From assembly GCA_013306675.1 (NCBI GenBank), contig JABLUY010000268.1, forward strand, positions 1 through 45,819: 45,819 nucleotides of DNA, given 5' to 3'. Numbering within the stretch: position 1 is the first letter of the stretch; each line of letters starts with the position of its first letter. The translations under genes were made by a program, and so were the position numbers. The notes under the pieces were generated by a model. That model had not been told where the DNA came from and made no database searches. It saw nothing but the letters and a program-made list of their open reading frames with translations. Below, in pieces: positions 18,260 to 30,117 of the stretch. This DNA is from Thraustochytrium sp. TN22 (lineage: Eukaryota > Sar > Bigyra > Thraustochytrida > Thraustochytriidae).

Positions 18260-20389
18260 TTAGAGCTTGGACTGCTGCTTGGCGGCCCAGTAGGCGACGA
18301 GAGTCTTGTTGGCCTTGACGCACTCGCGAAGCAGGGGCGAGGGCTTGAGGTATTCCTTGGAGGGAGCGGCCTTGTGGAACTTCTCGAGCGAAGCGAGGAT
18401 CTGGGGGAGGCCGTAGGCGTCGGCCCAGTGCATGGGGCCACCACGGTAGCGGGGCCAGTTGTAGCCATGGACGAGGGCGACGTCAATGTCCTGGGGGCGG
18501 ATGGCGAAGCCCTCCTCGAGGGTCTTGAAGCCCTCGTTCACGATGGGGAAGAAGAGGCGCTGGAGAATCTCCTCCTTGTCGAACTTGCGCGGGGTGATGC
18601 CACGGGCCTTGCGGACGGCGGCGATCTTGTCGAGCACCGACTGGTTGACCGTGCGCTTGCGGTTCTCGTCGTAGTCGTAATAGCCGCCGCCGGACTTCTG
18701 GCCGAGGCGGCCGGTGGTGGCGAGCCAGTCGTCGACGCTCTTCTCCGGGTCGACCTCACCGCGAGCCTTGCGGGCCTCGAAGCCGACGTCACCGGTGAGG
18801 TCGCGCAGCTGGAAGGGGCCGAGCGGCAAGCCATACTCGACGGCGACGGTGTCGATGTCGACGAGGTCGGCGCCCTCCATGAGCATGGCGCGCGCCTCAA
18901 CACTCTGGGGTGCCATGATGCGGTTGGCGATGAAGCCGTCGCAGTTGCCGGCCAGGACGCACCACTTGCCGATGCGGGAGCCGACGTCCATGGCGGTGGC
19001 GATGGCCTCGCCGCTGGACTTGGCACCGCGCACAACCTCGAGAAGCGGCATGACGTTGGCCGGGCTGAAAAAGTGCATGCCGACGACGTCCTCGGGGCGC
19101 TTGGTGGCGCTGGCGATCTCGTCCATGTTGAGGAAGGAGGTGTTGGAGGCCAGGATGGCGCCCTTCTTGCAGTACTGGTCGAGCTTGGCGAAGATCTCCT
19201 TCTTGATGGCCATGACCTCAAAGACGGCCTCGATGACCAGGTCAACATCCTTGATGTCCTCATACGAGACGGTGGTGCTGAAGCGCGCCAGGAAGCCGTC
19301 GACCTGGGCCTGAGTCTTGGAGCCGCGCTTGACGCTGCGCGCGTAGTTGGACTTGATGACCGACATGCCCTTGTCCAGGAACTTCTGCTCGCGGTCCAGC
19401 AGCGTGACCTCGATGCCGGCCTCGGCCAGCGCCATGGCGATACCGCCAGCCATGAGGCCGGAGCCAATGAGCGCCGCCGTGCGGATCTTGATCGGCTTGG
19501 CCGTGAGGCCCGGGATCTTGGCGGCGCCGCGCTCCGAGAAGAAGACGTGCTGCAGAGCGTTCGCCTCCGGGCTGCCGATGAGCGTCTTGAAGAGCTTCTG
19601 CTCCACCTTGCAGCCCTCGACAAAGGACGTCTTGCTGGCCGCCTCCACGCAGTCGATGATGCGCTGCGGGGCCGTCTGGCCGCGGCGCTTGGCCGCCTGC
19701 GCCTTGCGGGCCTTGGCAAAGAACGCGGCGTCCACCTTGCCGCCCGGCAGCTCCTTGATCAGGGAGATCTTGCGGCCCGCGTTGGTCGGGTTGAGCCGCG
19801 CCTGCTCCAGCGCAAAGGCCACCGAGTCCTCCACGAGCGACTTGGCGCTCACCACCTTGTCCGCCACGCCCCACTTGGCCGCCTGCGTCGCCGGCACGTG
19901 CGCGCCCGAGCACATAAAGTCCAGCGCCGCCTCGGCGCCGATCAGCCGCGGCAGGCGCTGCGTGCCCTGGCCGCCCGGCAGCAGCCCGATGTTCACCTCC
20001 GGCAGGCCGATCATGGCGTTGTCCGCCATCACGCGGTAGTGGCAGCCGAGCGCCAGCTCCAGCCCGCCGCCCAGGGTGAAGCCCTGGATGGCCGCCACCA
20101 CAGGCACGCTCAGGTCCTCAAAGTACTCCATGAAGGCCTTGCGCGGGTACTTGTCATGCTGCTTGTTCAGGTCCACGATGTCCGCGCCCGCGCACAGCGC
20201 GCGCGTGCCGGCGCCGCGCACCACCACGGCCTTGACGCTCTTGTCCGCCGCGATCTTGTCCGCCGCGGCCTCGATGCCCAGCTGCACCGCGTTGCTCAGC
20301 GTGTTGAGCGGGAAGTGGTCCAGCGTCACGATCGCGCACCCGTCCTGCCGCACCTCCAGGTCCACCTTGTTCGTGCCCGGCGCGCTCAT
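18260..20389 (-). CDS. Peroxisomal bifunctional enzyme (enoyl-CoA hydratase / 3-hydroxyacyl-CoA dehydrogenase)
   Basis: The protein has 709 residues starting at ATG 20389 (MSAPGTNKVDLEV), close to the roughly 720 of mammalian EHHADH. Residues about 10-200 are the hydratase: CAGADI, IQGFTLGGGLELALG and IGLPEVNIGLLPGGQGTQRL, including the two catalytic glutamates. Residues about 300-480 are the NAD-binding domain (ALIGSGLMAGGIAMALAEAG, then SNTSFLNMDEIA, the catalytic-His block GMHFFSPANVMPLLEVVRG). Residues about 485-700 are the two C-terminal helical domains. The protein ends in SKL, the canonical peroxisomal PTS1 signal, so it should act in peroxisomal fatty acid beta-oxidation, steps 2 and 3. 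The frame is open upstream to 20617 but starts there at TTG through repeat-derived sequence. It is intronless. CCAAT-like boxes occur at about 20590-20610. Confidence 0.96.
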   Translation of the reverse strand: MSAPGTNKVDLEVRQDGCAIVTLDHFPLNTLSNAVQLGIEAAADKIAADKSVKAVVVRGAGTRALCAGADIVDLNKQHDKYPRKAFMEYFEDLSVPVVAAIQGFTLGGGLELALGCHYRVMADNAMIGLPEVNIGLLPGGQGTQRLPRLIGAEAALDFMCSGAHVPATQAAKWGVADKVVSAKSLVEDSVAFALEQARLNPTNAGRKISLIKELPGGKVDAAFFAKARKAQAAKRRGQTAPQRIIDCVEAASKTSFVEGCKVEQKLFKTLIGSPEANALQHVFFSERGAAKIPGLTAKPIKIRTAALIGSGLMAGGIAMALAEAGIEVTLLDREQKFLDKGMSVIKSNYARSVKRGSKTQAQVDGFLARFSTTVSYEDIKDVDLVIEAVFEVMAIKKEIFAKLDQYCKKGAILASNTSFLNMDEIASATKRPEDVVGMHFFSPANVMPLLEVVRGAKSSGEAIATAMDVGSRIGKWCVLAGNCDGFIANRIMAPQSVEARAMLMEGADLVDIDTVAVEYGLPLGPFQLRDLTGDVGFEARKARGEVDPEKSVDDWLATTGRLGQKSGGGYYDYDENRKRTVNQSVLDKIAAVRKARGITPRKFDKEEILQRLFFPIVNEGFKTLEEGFAIRPQDIDVALVHGYNWPRYRGGPMHWADAYGLPQILASLEKFHKAAPSKEYLKPSPLLRECVKANKTLVAYWAAKQQSKL

Positions 20390-20432
20390 CTTGCCCGCGT
20401 CCGCGTCCGCGTCCGTCCCGTCCGCGCCTCGG

Positions 20433-20472
<40 letters not shown>

Positions 20473-21657
20473 CTGCCTGCGCGCCTGATCGGGTTTTGCC
20501 GCGCGCGCGCGCCGCCGCCGCCGCCCGCAAGTCCGGCGCCCGCTCGGCCACCTGGTCGGACACGATCTTCAGTCCGCTCGGCCGCAAATGGCGCCAATCA
20601 TCGGCCAATGGCGCCAAATGCCTCGTGTCGCTCCAGCTCCGCCACTAGGACTCGGACTCGGACTTGGTCTTGGCCGGCCAGGCTTGCCATCACCACTGCC
20701 AGTGGACGAACAAAGCACGCATGACCACTGGCGCTGTCCGGGCCTCGCTCTGGCTGATCGATCGTCTGATCGCTGCCTGCGGTGCCGGGCGAGTCCGAGG
20801 CCTTCTCGTCCACCATCGTCAGTCCTCCTCTTCGGCCTCTAGCTAGGCCTAGCTAGCCATGCCGCCACCGCGTAGCCGGGGCCGACCCGCCGCCGGTGCG
20901 GTGGCGGCGAGAGCGGAGCAAGCGCAGAGAGCGGCAAGAGAGCGACCAGCGCGCGGAAGAGGTGAAGAGGTGGAGCCATCCGAGACTCCGAGTCCGAGGC
21001 AGTCCGAGGCAGTCCGAGGCGGTCCGAGGCAGTCCGAGTCCGCGAGGAGGGTGCTCGGGGATGGGCGTGTGTTAGCGCACACCATGGACATGTTTAAAAA
21101 TAATAAAAAACATGGACGCTGGCGAATGGACCAGGCACTGCATACGCCGGCGGAAGGCCAGCTGCAGTAACGCCTAACTTAGTCCACCCGGCCGGACCCT
21201 ACCAGACCAAGTCGCAAGGCTCGCCGCCACGGGCGGTCGCTTAGTATCAGCTGTTAGTTTGCGCGACCAAAACAAGCGTCTCTTTTGTTCGTTTCTTTTT
21301 GCTGCTGCAGTCTGTGGCAGAAGGCTCGCTCGCACGCGCTGGACTGTGGCCCATGGCCCACAAGTTAGGCACGCGGACGCACGGAAGCGTGCGGAGACGT
21401 CCGGATGGCCCACAAGTTAGGCACGCGGACGCTCGGAAGGGTACGGAGACGTCCGGAGACACCTGGACTCCTGGAGCACGACTACACTCCGGGACAGCTA
21501 CGCGTGCCGCAAGAATCACTCGCTCGAGGCCGCTGCGGGTGCCGAGCAAGGCCAGAACAAGAATCACTCGCTCGAGGCAGAGCACCACGAGCTTCGACGG
21601 CAGGCCCAGGCTCGACGGCAGGGCCAGGCTCGACGGCAGGCACAGGGAGCCGGTGCC
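20390..21657. other. Divergent upstream region
   Basis: This region lies between the beta-oxidation enzyme and the first channel gene. It holds the GGCA tract, CCAAT-like boxes, a TAGCTAGGCCTAGCTAG cluster at about 20840-20856, a GTCCGAGGCA decamer array at about 20998-21046, an AT-rich island (about 21091-21113) and a 52-bp tandem repeat pair (caagttaggcacgcggacg at 21361 and 21413). Two overlapping opposite-strand frames of about 80-100 codons start with ATG (20859 plus, 21091 minus), but neither resembles a known protein. An 18-bp repeat (ggcaggcccaggctcgac) occurs three times right before the channel ATG. Confidence 0.45.
20429..20478. repeat. (GGCA)n tract in 5' leader
   Basis: About eleven units of TGCC (GGCA on the sense strand) begin about 40 bases before the start codon of the beta-oxidation enzyme. 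Confidence 0.9.
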
Positions 21658-24600
21658 ATGATGAGCATAACCTCGTGGCGAGCGTGGCTCGAGCGGCTGC
21701 GCGGCGTCGCAGACCCTGGCAACCCACAGGACGACAACGACGACGACGAGGAGGAGCGCCGGAGCTCCGACGACGACGCCGACACCGACGATGACTCTGC
21801 ACAGGCGCCGGCGTCGACGGTGGCGACGGCAGGCCCGCGGCAGGTGTCGGTGGAGTTCCTGGACGCGCCCGTGGGCGGCCTGGGTGAGCGCGTCGTGGAG
21901 AGGCCGCCCGGAGCGAAGCAGGTCACTCAGGAGCATGTGGACGCAGGCCTGCGGCGCCAGGGCGCTGGCGAGGTGGCGGACCTGGCGCGCAAGGACAACC
22001 GGCTCAACGTGGACCTGCGCGACGAGTACCGCAAACCGAACTTGGAGCAGGCGCTCAAGTTTCGGGCCCGACACCACCCACATGACCGCAACGGTGTACC
22101 ACTGGCCTTTACCGGGACGCGCACAGGGTTCTTCGACGTGCCTGGGTTCCGGCGGCGGCCGGGGCTCATCCACTTTGGCGCAGGCGTGGCCGCGTACTTC
22201 AAGTGGTTGAAATGGATGGCCGCCATGTATGCCGTCATGCTGGTGATGCAGCTGCCGGTGATCATCCTCAACGCCACAGCCGGCTCGCATTACGCGACGT
22301 CTACCATGCTACCCATCCGCACCACCCTCGGAAATCTCTACGTTGAGCCCTCGGGAAACCTGAGCGCGACGGAGATTACCTACGTGTACACGGTGGACAT
22401 GCCGCCACTCTGCACGGGCGACCAGTGCCAGATCGACCGTAATTCGCTGGTCGTTGCATACGGTGTCCTGGATGCACTCACGACGCTGGTCTTTCTCGCC
22501 TTTGTCAAGGCCGCCAAAAAGCTCGTGCAGCGCGAGCGCCAGCTTTTCCGGTCCGAGGTGCTCAAGATCGAGCACTACACAGTGCTGGTCGAGAAGATCC
22601 CGCCCACCTGCTCGCCGGACGAGATCCGCAGCCATTTTGAGCACCTGCTCGAGTCCAAGGTGGCCGACGTGCAGCTCGTGCAGGGTACGGGCAACGCCAT
22701 CGCGCTCTGCGTGCGACGTGGCCGCCTCATCACGCGCCTGGCGCGCGCCGACGCGCTTCGCAAGTACCTGGACCGCAAAAACGCGCCTCTTTCCAAGCGC
22801 GCTCGTGCAGAGCTGCGCTACGACGCGCTGTACAAACGCATCATGGAGCTCGACGAGCGCGCGGCGCTCACTGCCGAGATGGGCAGCGCGCTCTTCGCCT
22901 TTGTCACCTTTGACGACCTGCGCGCGCGCGCGCGTTGCCTCAAGCTCTACCGCCACTTCGCGTTCGCGCAGCAGCTGCCCAAGCTGCGCCTGCACGGCAA
23001 GCACGAGCTCCACGTCTCCGAAGCGCCGCCGCCGTCCACGCTGCTCTGGGAGAACGCCGACGTCACGTGGCGCGAGCGCACGCTGCGCTCGCTTGCCATG
23101 GCCCTCGTCGTCGGCCTGTTGCTCTGCGTCACTGTCTTCATCAACATCGCGCTCGAGCCCTACAAGGTCTCCGAGACCTTTGCCGAAGCCGCCTCTAGCC
23201 TCTCCACGTACGACTCCATCTGCAATGGCGCCTTCGCCTCGGTTGCGTCCTACGCCGAGGCGCAGGCCGTCGCGCAAGACCCGACCGCGCAGGCCGCTTA
23301 CGGTACGGCCGACCTTTCGTTGCCGGACTGCCTCTGCGCCGCCCTGCTCAATGTGGACGTTCAATTTCCGGATGGCTCCGCCCCTGCCGGCATCTTCTCC
23401 GGCGACGGCTACTGCGCCGATTACCTCAGGCGCCACACCGCCGAGCTGGAGGTCCAGGTCGCCGTCAGTCTGTGCACGCTCGTCATCAACACTTTGGTCT
23501 TCTTCGCGCTCACCGAGACCGCCTTTTTGCAAAAGAGCTCCAGCATTCTGCGCCGCGAGCTCGCCATCATGCGCCGCCTCTTCATCACCTCCTACATCAA
23601 CGTCGCCCTCGTCGTGCTCTTCGTTAACGCCGACATCGAGACGATCTTTGGTGTGCAGCTCGGCACCTTTGGCAACTGGATCTTCGAGGGTGGCTTCGCC
23701 GACTTCACGCAGGAGTGGTACCGCGTCGTCGGCGTCGAGGTCTTCATGAACGCCATCCTCTTTGTCTTCTCGCCACACGCCTACGTCCTCATGCTCGCAG
23801 CCATCAACGCCATCTACCGTCGCGTCAAGACACCCATCTCCCAGACCGAGCTCAACGAGATGCACCTTGGGCCCGACTTTGTCCTTTCGTATCGGTACGT
23901 GCATCGCAACAAACGCCGACCCATGTCGTGACGCGATGCGATGCGACGCGCCCAGAAGCACTCACGTTCATCGCAACCCGCCCTGCGCGCAGGTACAGCC
24001 AGGTCATCTCCATGTGCTACTTGGTCATGACCTACAGCACCGGCATGCCCCTGGTCCTCTTGTTTGGCCTGCTCTCCATCCCGATCTGCTACGTGTATGT
24101 TTGGCCTTGTCCTCCTCTCGCCTCGCTTCGCCGACGCCGGACACTAATTCGCTCGCTTTTTTTTTCTGCAGGGTTGACAAGTTCTTCTTCGTCAGGTTGT
24201 GCCGTCAACCGGCCGAGTTCGACGGTACGCTCGGCCTCTTCGCGAACGACATTCTCGAGTGGGCCGCCGTCGTGCACCTTGGCATGGGCATCTGGCAGCT
24301 CAGCAGCCCGTACATCTTTCCTGCGAGCCACATCGAGTTCGGCATGGGCGTGCTCGCCTCCATTACGGAGCATCTGCATATCAACAGCGACCATGGCCAC
24401 GTCGTGGACAGCACCTCGTCGCTCTTCGTGGCCAACGAGACCACGCTCGGTGAGGACGTGGTCACGCGCATGATCGAAGACCAGTCCATCCCGAATCTGA
24501 TTGTGCTGCTGTGCTTCCTCATCTGGAAGCTCGTCCGCAACTTCCGCTTTGGCATGGGCGCCATCGAGAGGCTCATTCACATCTACCGGCTCAGGCGTGG

Positions 24601-24979
24601 CCTCGTCCTGCCCACAGTCAACAGCCAGGCGCTTCTAACCGAATCATTTGAGGGCCAACGCAAGCTCTCGCTCGAGCAGGCGCTTGACACGAACTCGATC
24701 ACTGGCATCCGGTCCTACTTCATCCTGGCCAACCCCAAGTACGCGCGCGCCTTTCACCGCGAAGAGGCCATCGAGGACGCCAAGGAGGACCTCCTCCACG
24801 TGCTACGCCAGCGCGCCACGGACAGGGACGGCATCTCGGTCGCCTTCAACTTTGGCGGCTCTTCCTTCCCCTTGCCCAGCAGCCTGTCCTCCGGCGCCGG
24901 TCTCGCGAAGACTTCGCTCGTGTCAGCTTCGAAGCAGGCCAGCTCCAAGAGAGCCCGCGCCGATGCGGGGATTCAATAG
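21658..24979 (+). CDS. OSCA/CSC1/TMEM63-like channel, copy 1
   Basis: Exons 21658-23894, 23993-24094 and 24172-24979 (1048 residues); introns of 98 and 77 bp with GTACGT/GCGCAG and GTATGT/CTGCAG ends, both phase 2. An acidic Asp/Glu/Ser-rich N-terminus (residues 20-45) precedes the first membrane helix (MAAMYAVMLVMQLPVIIL). The cytosolic loop HYTVLVEKIPPTCSPDEIRS matches the RRM-like PHM7_cyt domain of OSCA/CSC1 proteins, and APPPSTLLWENADVTWRERT matches the AP.P.D..WENL block that precedes the channel core. About ten hydrophobic segments follow, with FLIWKLVRNFRFG near the end. Known relatives are mechanically or osmotically gated cation channels of plasma and organellar membranes. The tail ends ASSKRARADAGIQ. 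A second, nearly identical gene lies 4.1 kb downstream. Family call rests on motifs. Confidence 0.75.
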
Positions 24980-25792
24980 TCGCGGTAGAGAGCGAAAGCT
25001 GGTAGCGCGCGCGCCGCCGCCGTCATGCCACACAGTCTCAGGACGGTCCGGGTCATCATCCCTCGATCGATCACGTGTGCTGTGCCTGGGCCACGGACCC
25101 ACGTCTGCTCAGTCCTTCTGTTCCTGTTCCTGTTCCGGAGAAGAACTGTACCTGCTACTAAACTTATTTACAAAGAACATGCCTTCAAGTTGTGGACAGC
25201 CAGTTACTGTGGTTGCCAGTGGACAGTGCACGCAAAAGGCCAGCAGTAGTACGTCCTCTTCTACTTTACAGTTAGCCGCTGCCTACCCGGGCCACTGCCA
25301 GGCACGCTTGGGTAACGAGAAACCCTCCGCTTCCGTGCTGTGACATGGTTTGCGCGACCACCACAACCGTGTCATTTGTTTGGTGCTGCATGGCAGTCTG
25401 GCACTGTCTGGCAGTCACTGGCAGAAGATGATGGAAGAAGGCTCGCGCGCGCGCGCGAGCGAGCGTGCACCGCGTAAAAGGGCTGCCGCTGCGCCGCTGC
25501 GGCGCCTGCCGCTGCGCACGCCGCACTAGGCTACTAGCAGTAGTGGGCCGCGGCCCACAACTTTGAAGCGGGCGCGCGCCGCACGGAGACACCTGGACTC
25601 CGAGTCCGTGTCCTGCCAGTCGAGCACAGCACACTCCAAGACAGCAACGCGTGCAGAGCAAGCCCAGAGCAAGAATCACTCGCTCGAGGCGACTGACGGG
25701 GAGTGCGAGGCGAGCACCACGACCCTCCACGGCAGGCCCGGGGTCGACGGCAGGCCCGGGGTCGACGGCAGGCACAGACAGCAGACGGCGCC
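24980..25792. other. Spacer between the two channel copies
   Basis: This stretch is the 3' flank of copy 1 followed by the 5' flank of copy 2. It includes TCGATCGATCACGTG (about 25060), a poorly GC-rich stretch (about 25110-25200) likely to be 3' UTR, an alternating (GC)n run (about 25444-25460), and an 18-bp repeat (ggcaggcccggggtcgac) right before the second start codon. No separate gene is seen. Confidence 0.5.
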
Positions 25793-28700
25793 ATGAGCAT
25801 GCCTCCGTGGCGAGCGTGGCTCGAGCGGCTGCGCGGCGTCGCAGACCCACAGGACGACAACGACGACGACGACGAGGAGGAGCGCCGGAGCTCCGACGAC
25901 GACGCCGACACCGACGATGACTCTGCACAGACGCCGGCGTCGACGGTGGCGGCGGCAGGCCCGCGGCAGGTGTCGGTGGAGTTCCTGGACGCGCCCGTGG
26001 GCGGCCTGGGTGAGCGCGTCGTGGAGAGGCCGCCCGGAGCGAAGCAGGTGTCTCCGGAGCATGTGGACGCAGGCCTGCGCCGCCAGGGCGCTGGCGAGGT
26101 GGCGGACCTGGCGCGCAAGGACAACCGGCTCAACGTCGACCTGCGCGACGAGTACCGCAAACCGAACTTGGAGCAGGCGCTCAAGTTCCGGGACCGGCAC
26201 CACCCACACGACCGGAACGGTGTACCACTGTCCTTTACCGGGACGCGCACAGGGTCCTTTGACGTGCCTGGCTTCCGGCGGCGGCCGGGGCTCATCCACT
26301 TTGGCGCAGGCGTGGCCGCGTACTTCAAGTGGTTGAAATGGATGGCCGCCATGTATGCCGTCATGCTGGTGATGCAGCTACCGGTGGTCATCCTCAACGC
26401 CACAGCCGGCTCGCATTACGCGACGTCTGCCATGCCACTCCTCCGCACCACCCTCGGAAATCTCTACGTGGAGCCCTCGGGAAACCTGAGCGCGACGGAG
26501 ATTACCTACGTGTACACGGTGGACATGCCGCCACTCTGCACGGGCGACCAGTGCCAGATCGATCGCAATTCGCTGGTCGTCGGATACGGTGTGCTGGACG
26601 CACTCACGACGCTGGTCTTCCTCGCCTTTGTCCAGGTCGCCAAGAACCTCGTGCAGCGCGAGCGCCGGCTCTTCCGGTCCGAGGTGCTCAAGATCGAGCA
26701 CTACACCGTGCTGGTCGAGAAGATCCCGCCCACCTGCTCGCCGGACGAGATCCGCAGCCATTTTGAGCACCTGCTCGAGTCCAAGGTGGCCGACGTGCAG
26801 CTCGTGCAGGGTACGGGCAACGCCATCGCGCTCTGCGTGCGACGCGGCCGCCTCATCACGCGCCTGGCGCGCGCCGACGCGCTTCGCAAGTACTTGGACC
26901 GCAAAAACGCTCCTCTTTCCAAGCGCGATCGTGCCGAGCTGCGCTACGACGCGCTGTACAAGCGCATCATGGAGCTCGACGAGCGCGCCGCGCTCACTGC
27001 CGAGATGGGCAGCGCGCTCTTCGCCTTTGTCACCTTTGACGACCTGCGCGCACGCGCGCATTGCCTCAAGCTCTACCGCCACTTCGCCTTCGCGCAGCAG
27101 CTGCCCAAGCTGCGCCTGCACGGTAAGCATGAGCTCCGCGTCTCCGAAGCACCGCCGCCGTCCACGCTGCTCTGGGAGAACGCCGACGTCACGTGGCGCG
27201 AGCGCACGCTGCGCTCGCTTGCCATGGCCCTCGTTGTCGGCCTGCTGCTCTGCGTCACAGTCGTCATCAACATCGCGCTCGAGCCCTACAAGGTCTCCGA
27301 GACCTTTGCCGAAGCCGCCTCCAGCCTCTCCACGTACGACTCCATCTGCAACGGCGCCTTCGCCTCGGTCGCGTCCTACGCCGAGGCGCAGGCCGTCGCG
27401 CAAGACCCGACCGCGCAGGCCGCTTATGGTACGGTCGACCTTTCGTTGCCGGACTGCCTCTGCGCCGCCCTCCTTAATGTGGACGTTCAATTTCCGGATG
27501 GCTCCGCCCCTGCCGGCATCTTCTCCGGCGACGGCTACTGCGCCGATTACCTCAGGCGCCACACCGCCGAGCTGGCCGTTCAGGTCGCCGTCAGTCTGTG
27601 CACGCTCGTCATCAACACTTTGGTCTTCTTCGCGCTCACCGAGACCGCCTTTTTGCAAAAGAGCTCCAGCATTCTGCGCCGCGAGCTCGCCATCATGCGC
27701 CGCCTCTTCATCACCTCCTACATCAACGTCGCCCTCGTCGTGCTCTTCGTCAACGCCGATGTCGAGACGATCTTTGGTGTGCAGCTCGGCACCTTTGGCA
27801 ACTGGATCTTCGAGGGTGGCTTCGCCGACTTCACGCAGGAGTGGTACCGCGTCGTCGGCGTCGAGGTCTTCATGAACGCCATCCTCTTTGTCTTCTCGCC
27901 ACACGCCTACGTCCTCATGCTCGCAGCCATCAACGCCATCTACCGTCGCGTCAAGACACCCATCTCCCAGACCGAGCTCAACGAGATGTACCTTGGGCCC
28001 GACTTTGTCCTTTCGTATCGGTACGTGCATCGCAACAAACGCCGGCCCATGCCGTGACGCGATGCGATGCGACGCGCCCCGAAGCACTCACGTTCATCGC
28101 AACCCGCCCTGCGCGCAGGTACAGCCAGGTCATCTCCATGTGCTACTTGGTCATGACCTACAGCACCGGCATGCCCCTGGTCCTCTTGTTTGGCCTGCTC
28201 TCCATCCCGATCTGCTACGTGTATGTTTGGCCTTGTCATCCTCTCGCCTCGCTTCGCCGACGCCGGACACTAATTCGCTCGCTTTTTTTTCTGCAGGGTT
28301 GACAAGTTCTTCTTCGTCAGGTTGTGCCGTCAACCGGCCGAGTTCGACGGTACGCTCGGCCTCTTCGCGAACGACATTCTCGAGTGGGCCGCCGTCGTGC
28401 ACCTTGGCATGGGCATCTGGCAGCTCAGCAGCCCGTACATCTTTCCTGCGAGCCACATCGAGTTCGGCATGGGCGTGCTCGCCTCCATTACGGAGCATCT
28501 GCATATCAACAGCGACCATGGCCACGTCGTGGACAGCACCTCGTCGCTCTTCGTGGCCAACGAGACCACGCTCGGTGAGGACATGGTCACGCGCATGATC
28601 GAAGACCAGTCCATCCCGAATCTGATTGTGCTGCTGTGCTTCCTCATCTGGAAGCTCGTCCGCAACTTCCGCTTTGGCATGGGCGCCATCGAGAGGCTCA

Positions 28701-29089
28701 TTCACATCTACCGACTCAGGCGCGGCCTCGTCCTGCCCACAGACAACAGCCAGGCGCTACTGGACGAATCATTTGAGGACCATCGTCAGCTCTCGCTCGA
28801 GCAGGCGCTTGACACGAACTCGATCACCGGCATCCGGTCCTACTTCATCCTGGCCAACCCCAAGTACGCGCGCGCCTTTCACCGCGAAGAGGCCATCGAG
28901 GACGCCAAGGACGAGGACCTCCTCCATGTGCTGCGCCAGCGCGCCACGGACGGGGACGGCATCTCGGTCGCCTTCAACTTTGGCGGCTCTTCCTTCACCT
29001 CGCGCAGCAGCCGGTCCTCTGGCGCCGGTACCGCGCAGGCCTCGCTTGTGTCACTGGCAGCTTCGAAGCAGGCCAGCTCCAAGTCATAG
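25793..29089 (+). CDS. OSCA/CSC1/TMEM63-like channel, copy 2
   Basis: Exons 25793-28020, 28119-28220 and 28297-29089 (1040 residues), with the same splice sites and phases as copy 1 (introns 98 and 76 bp). Start MSMPPWRAWLERL. The protein follows copy 1 almost residue for residue; visible differences include SAMPLLRTTLGN versus STMLPIRTTLGN in the first extracellular loop, AVQVAVS versus EVQVAVS before a helix, and PTDNSQALLDESFEDHRQ versus PTVNSQALLTESFEGQRK in the C-terminal cytosolic part. The C-terminus is shorter, ending ASSKS, because the sequence after SSK is changed by an indel and meets a TAG early. Both frames are intact, so both copies are likely functional. Confidence 0.75.
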
Positions 29090-30117
29090 AGTCGGCGCCG
29101 ATCATGATGATGAGGGGATCAAATAGTTGCGGTAGGCCTAGAGAACGAAAGCTGGGTCAGCGCGTGTGCCGACCGAGGCCGCCATGCTACGCAATCTCAG
29201 AACGGTGCGGGTCATCATCTCTCGATCGATCGACCACGTGTGCCGTGCTGCGTGTGGCACGTCTACCATTCTATTCCTGAGAGGAAGTAAATGCAAATAT
29301 TTGAAAAGTCCACGTCATGCGTGCAACGCGAGACGAGCTGGACGCACTCTTCGGCCGTTTTCTCAGCCTGTGGCGAGGAGCAGCATGCAGTGAGCCACGC
29401 CGCAGCTGACTCAGGCGCGCAGTCCTACTACGGCGGCGTGCGGCTGCCTGCCGGACTTGCGTGGCCAGTCCGCTGCCTTCGAGCCCGCCAGAGACAACTT
29501 GTGCGCAACCAGCATGGCGGTCAGATACTTGATGCCCTTGGGACCACGCCGTGATCATAGAAGAACGACCACCGGCATGACAAGAGACGTTAGGAACGGA
29601 CAACAAGCGCAGCGCTTCCGCAGAATCAGTGCCCGTTTCGTCCAGGTCGCACGGAGTGCATCGTTGGCGCAAAGGTCATGAAGCAGGAGCTCGACAGTTC
29701 TCAGCCCTCACGGACACATCGTATCACGGCCGCGCGCACTGGTCTGATTGCAGCCGGCACGATGTCCCAGTCAGATGCGCCCAGTCCTGGGTGGCGGAGA
29801 CTATGCGTGAGTGGATCGGATCAGTCAGTACAGGCGCCCGCGCATCGTTGTCACTGCGAGGGGAGGCATTGCGGGACAGCTCACGACGTCGTACTCGACC
29901 TTCGGGTTTAGCTTTGCGCACTCGCAACGACAAGATGTCCACTGCGCGTGCTGAGCGCCTTCTCGATTCTGCTCTCGACAGTTCTGGGCTCGCCCGCACC
30001 TCCGAGTCAGTCATGGGGCCGTGGTCAGGTTTCCCATGTCAAATGAGATAGATCGCCAGCGCAAAAAGACCTCTACACACACATCGCCCTGGTTCTGCTT
30101 CAATAACAACTCATTCC
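29090..30117. other. Intergenic region with coding-like scraps
   Basis: After the duplicated 3' flank (to about 29260) the sequence turns less GC-rich. Three plus-strand scraps look coding-like but lie in different frames: MRATRDELDALFGRFLSLWR (about 29317-29375), FEPARDNLCATSMAVRYLMP (about 29475-29535) and a 140-codon frame ending at 30051. None matches a family I know. They may be exons of one unrecognised gene, relics of a transposon, or chance. Confidence 0.3.

Larger units (their letters stand above)
21240..29260. repeat. Tandem duplication of about 4.1 kb carrying the channel gene
   Basis: Unit 1 spans roughly 21240-25100 and unit 2 roughly 25345-29260. The start codons are 4135 bp apart. 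Both units share exons, both introns, the 18-bp repeat before the ATG, and 3' flank landmarks such as gcgggtcatcat / ccgggtcatcat followed by ctcgatcgatc and cacgtgtgc. Differences are scattered point changes and small indels. Confidence 0.9.

Noticed and set aside
18071-20488. 805-codon plus-strand frame opposite the beta-oxidation enzyme
   Set aside because: It is antisense to a strongly conserved enzyme with G/C-ending codons, which keeps the opposite frame open. It has no domain of its own.
20849-21170. Overlapping small frames with ATG on both strands (80 and 103 codons)
   Set aside because: They overlap each other, run through a GTCCGAGGCA repeat and resemble no known protein; no evidence favours either.
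22309-28087. Minus-strand frames of about 550 codons opposite both channel genes
   Set aside because: They occur in both copies only because the copies are nearly identical. They are rich in Val, Glu and Asp as expected of an antisense frame and have no recognisable domain.
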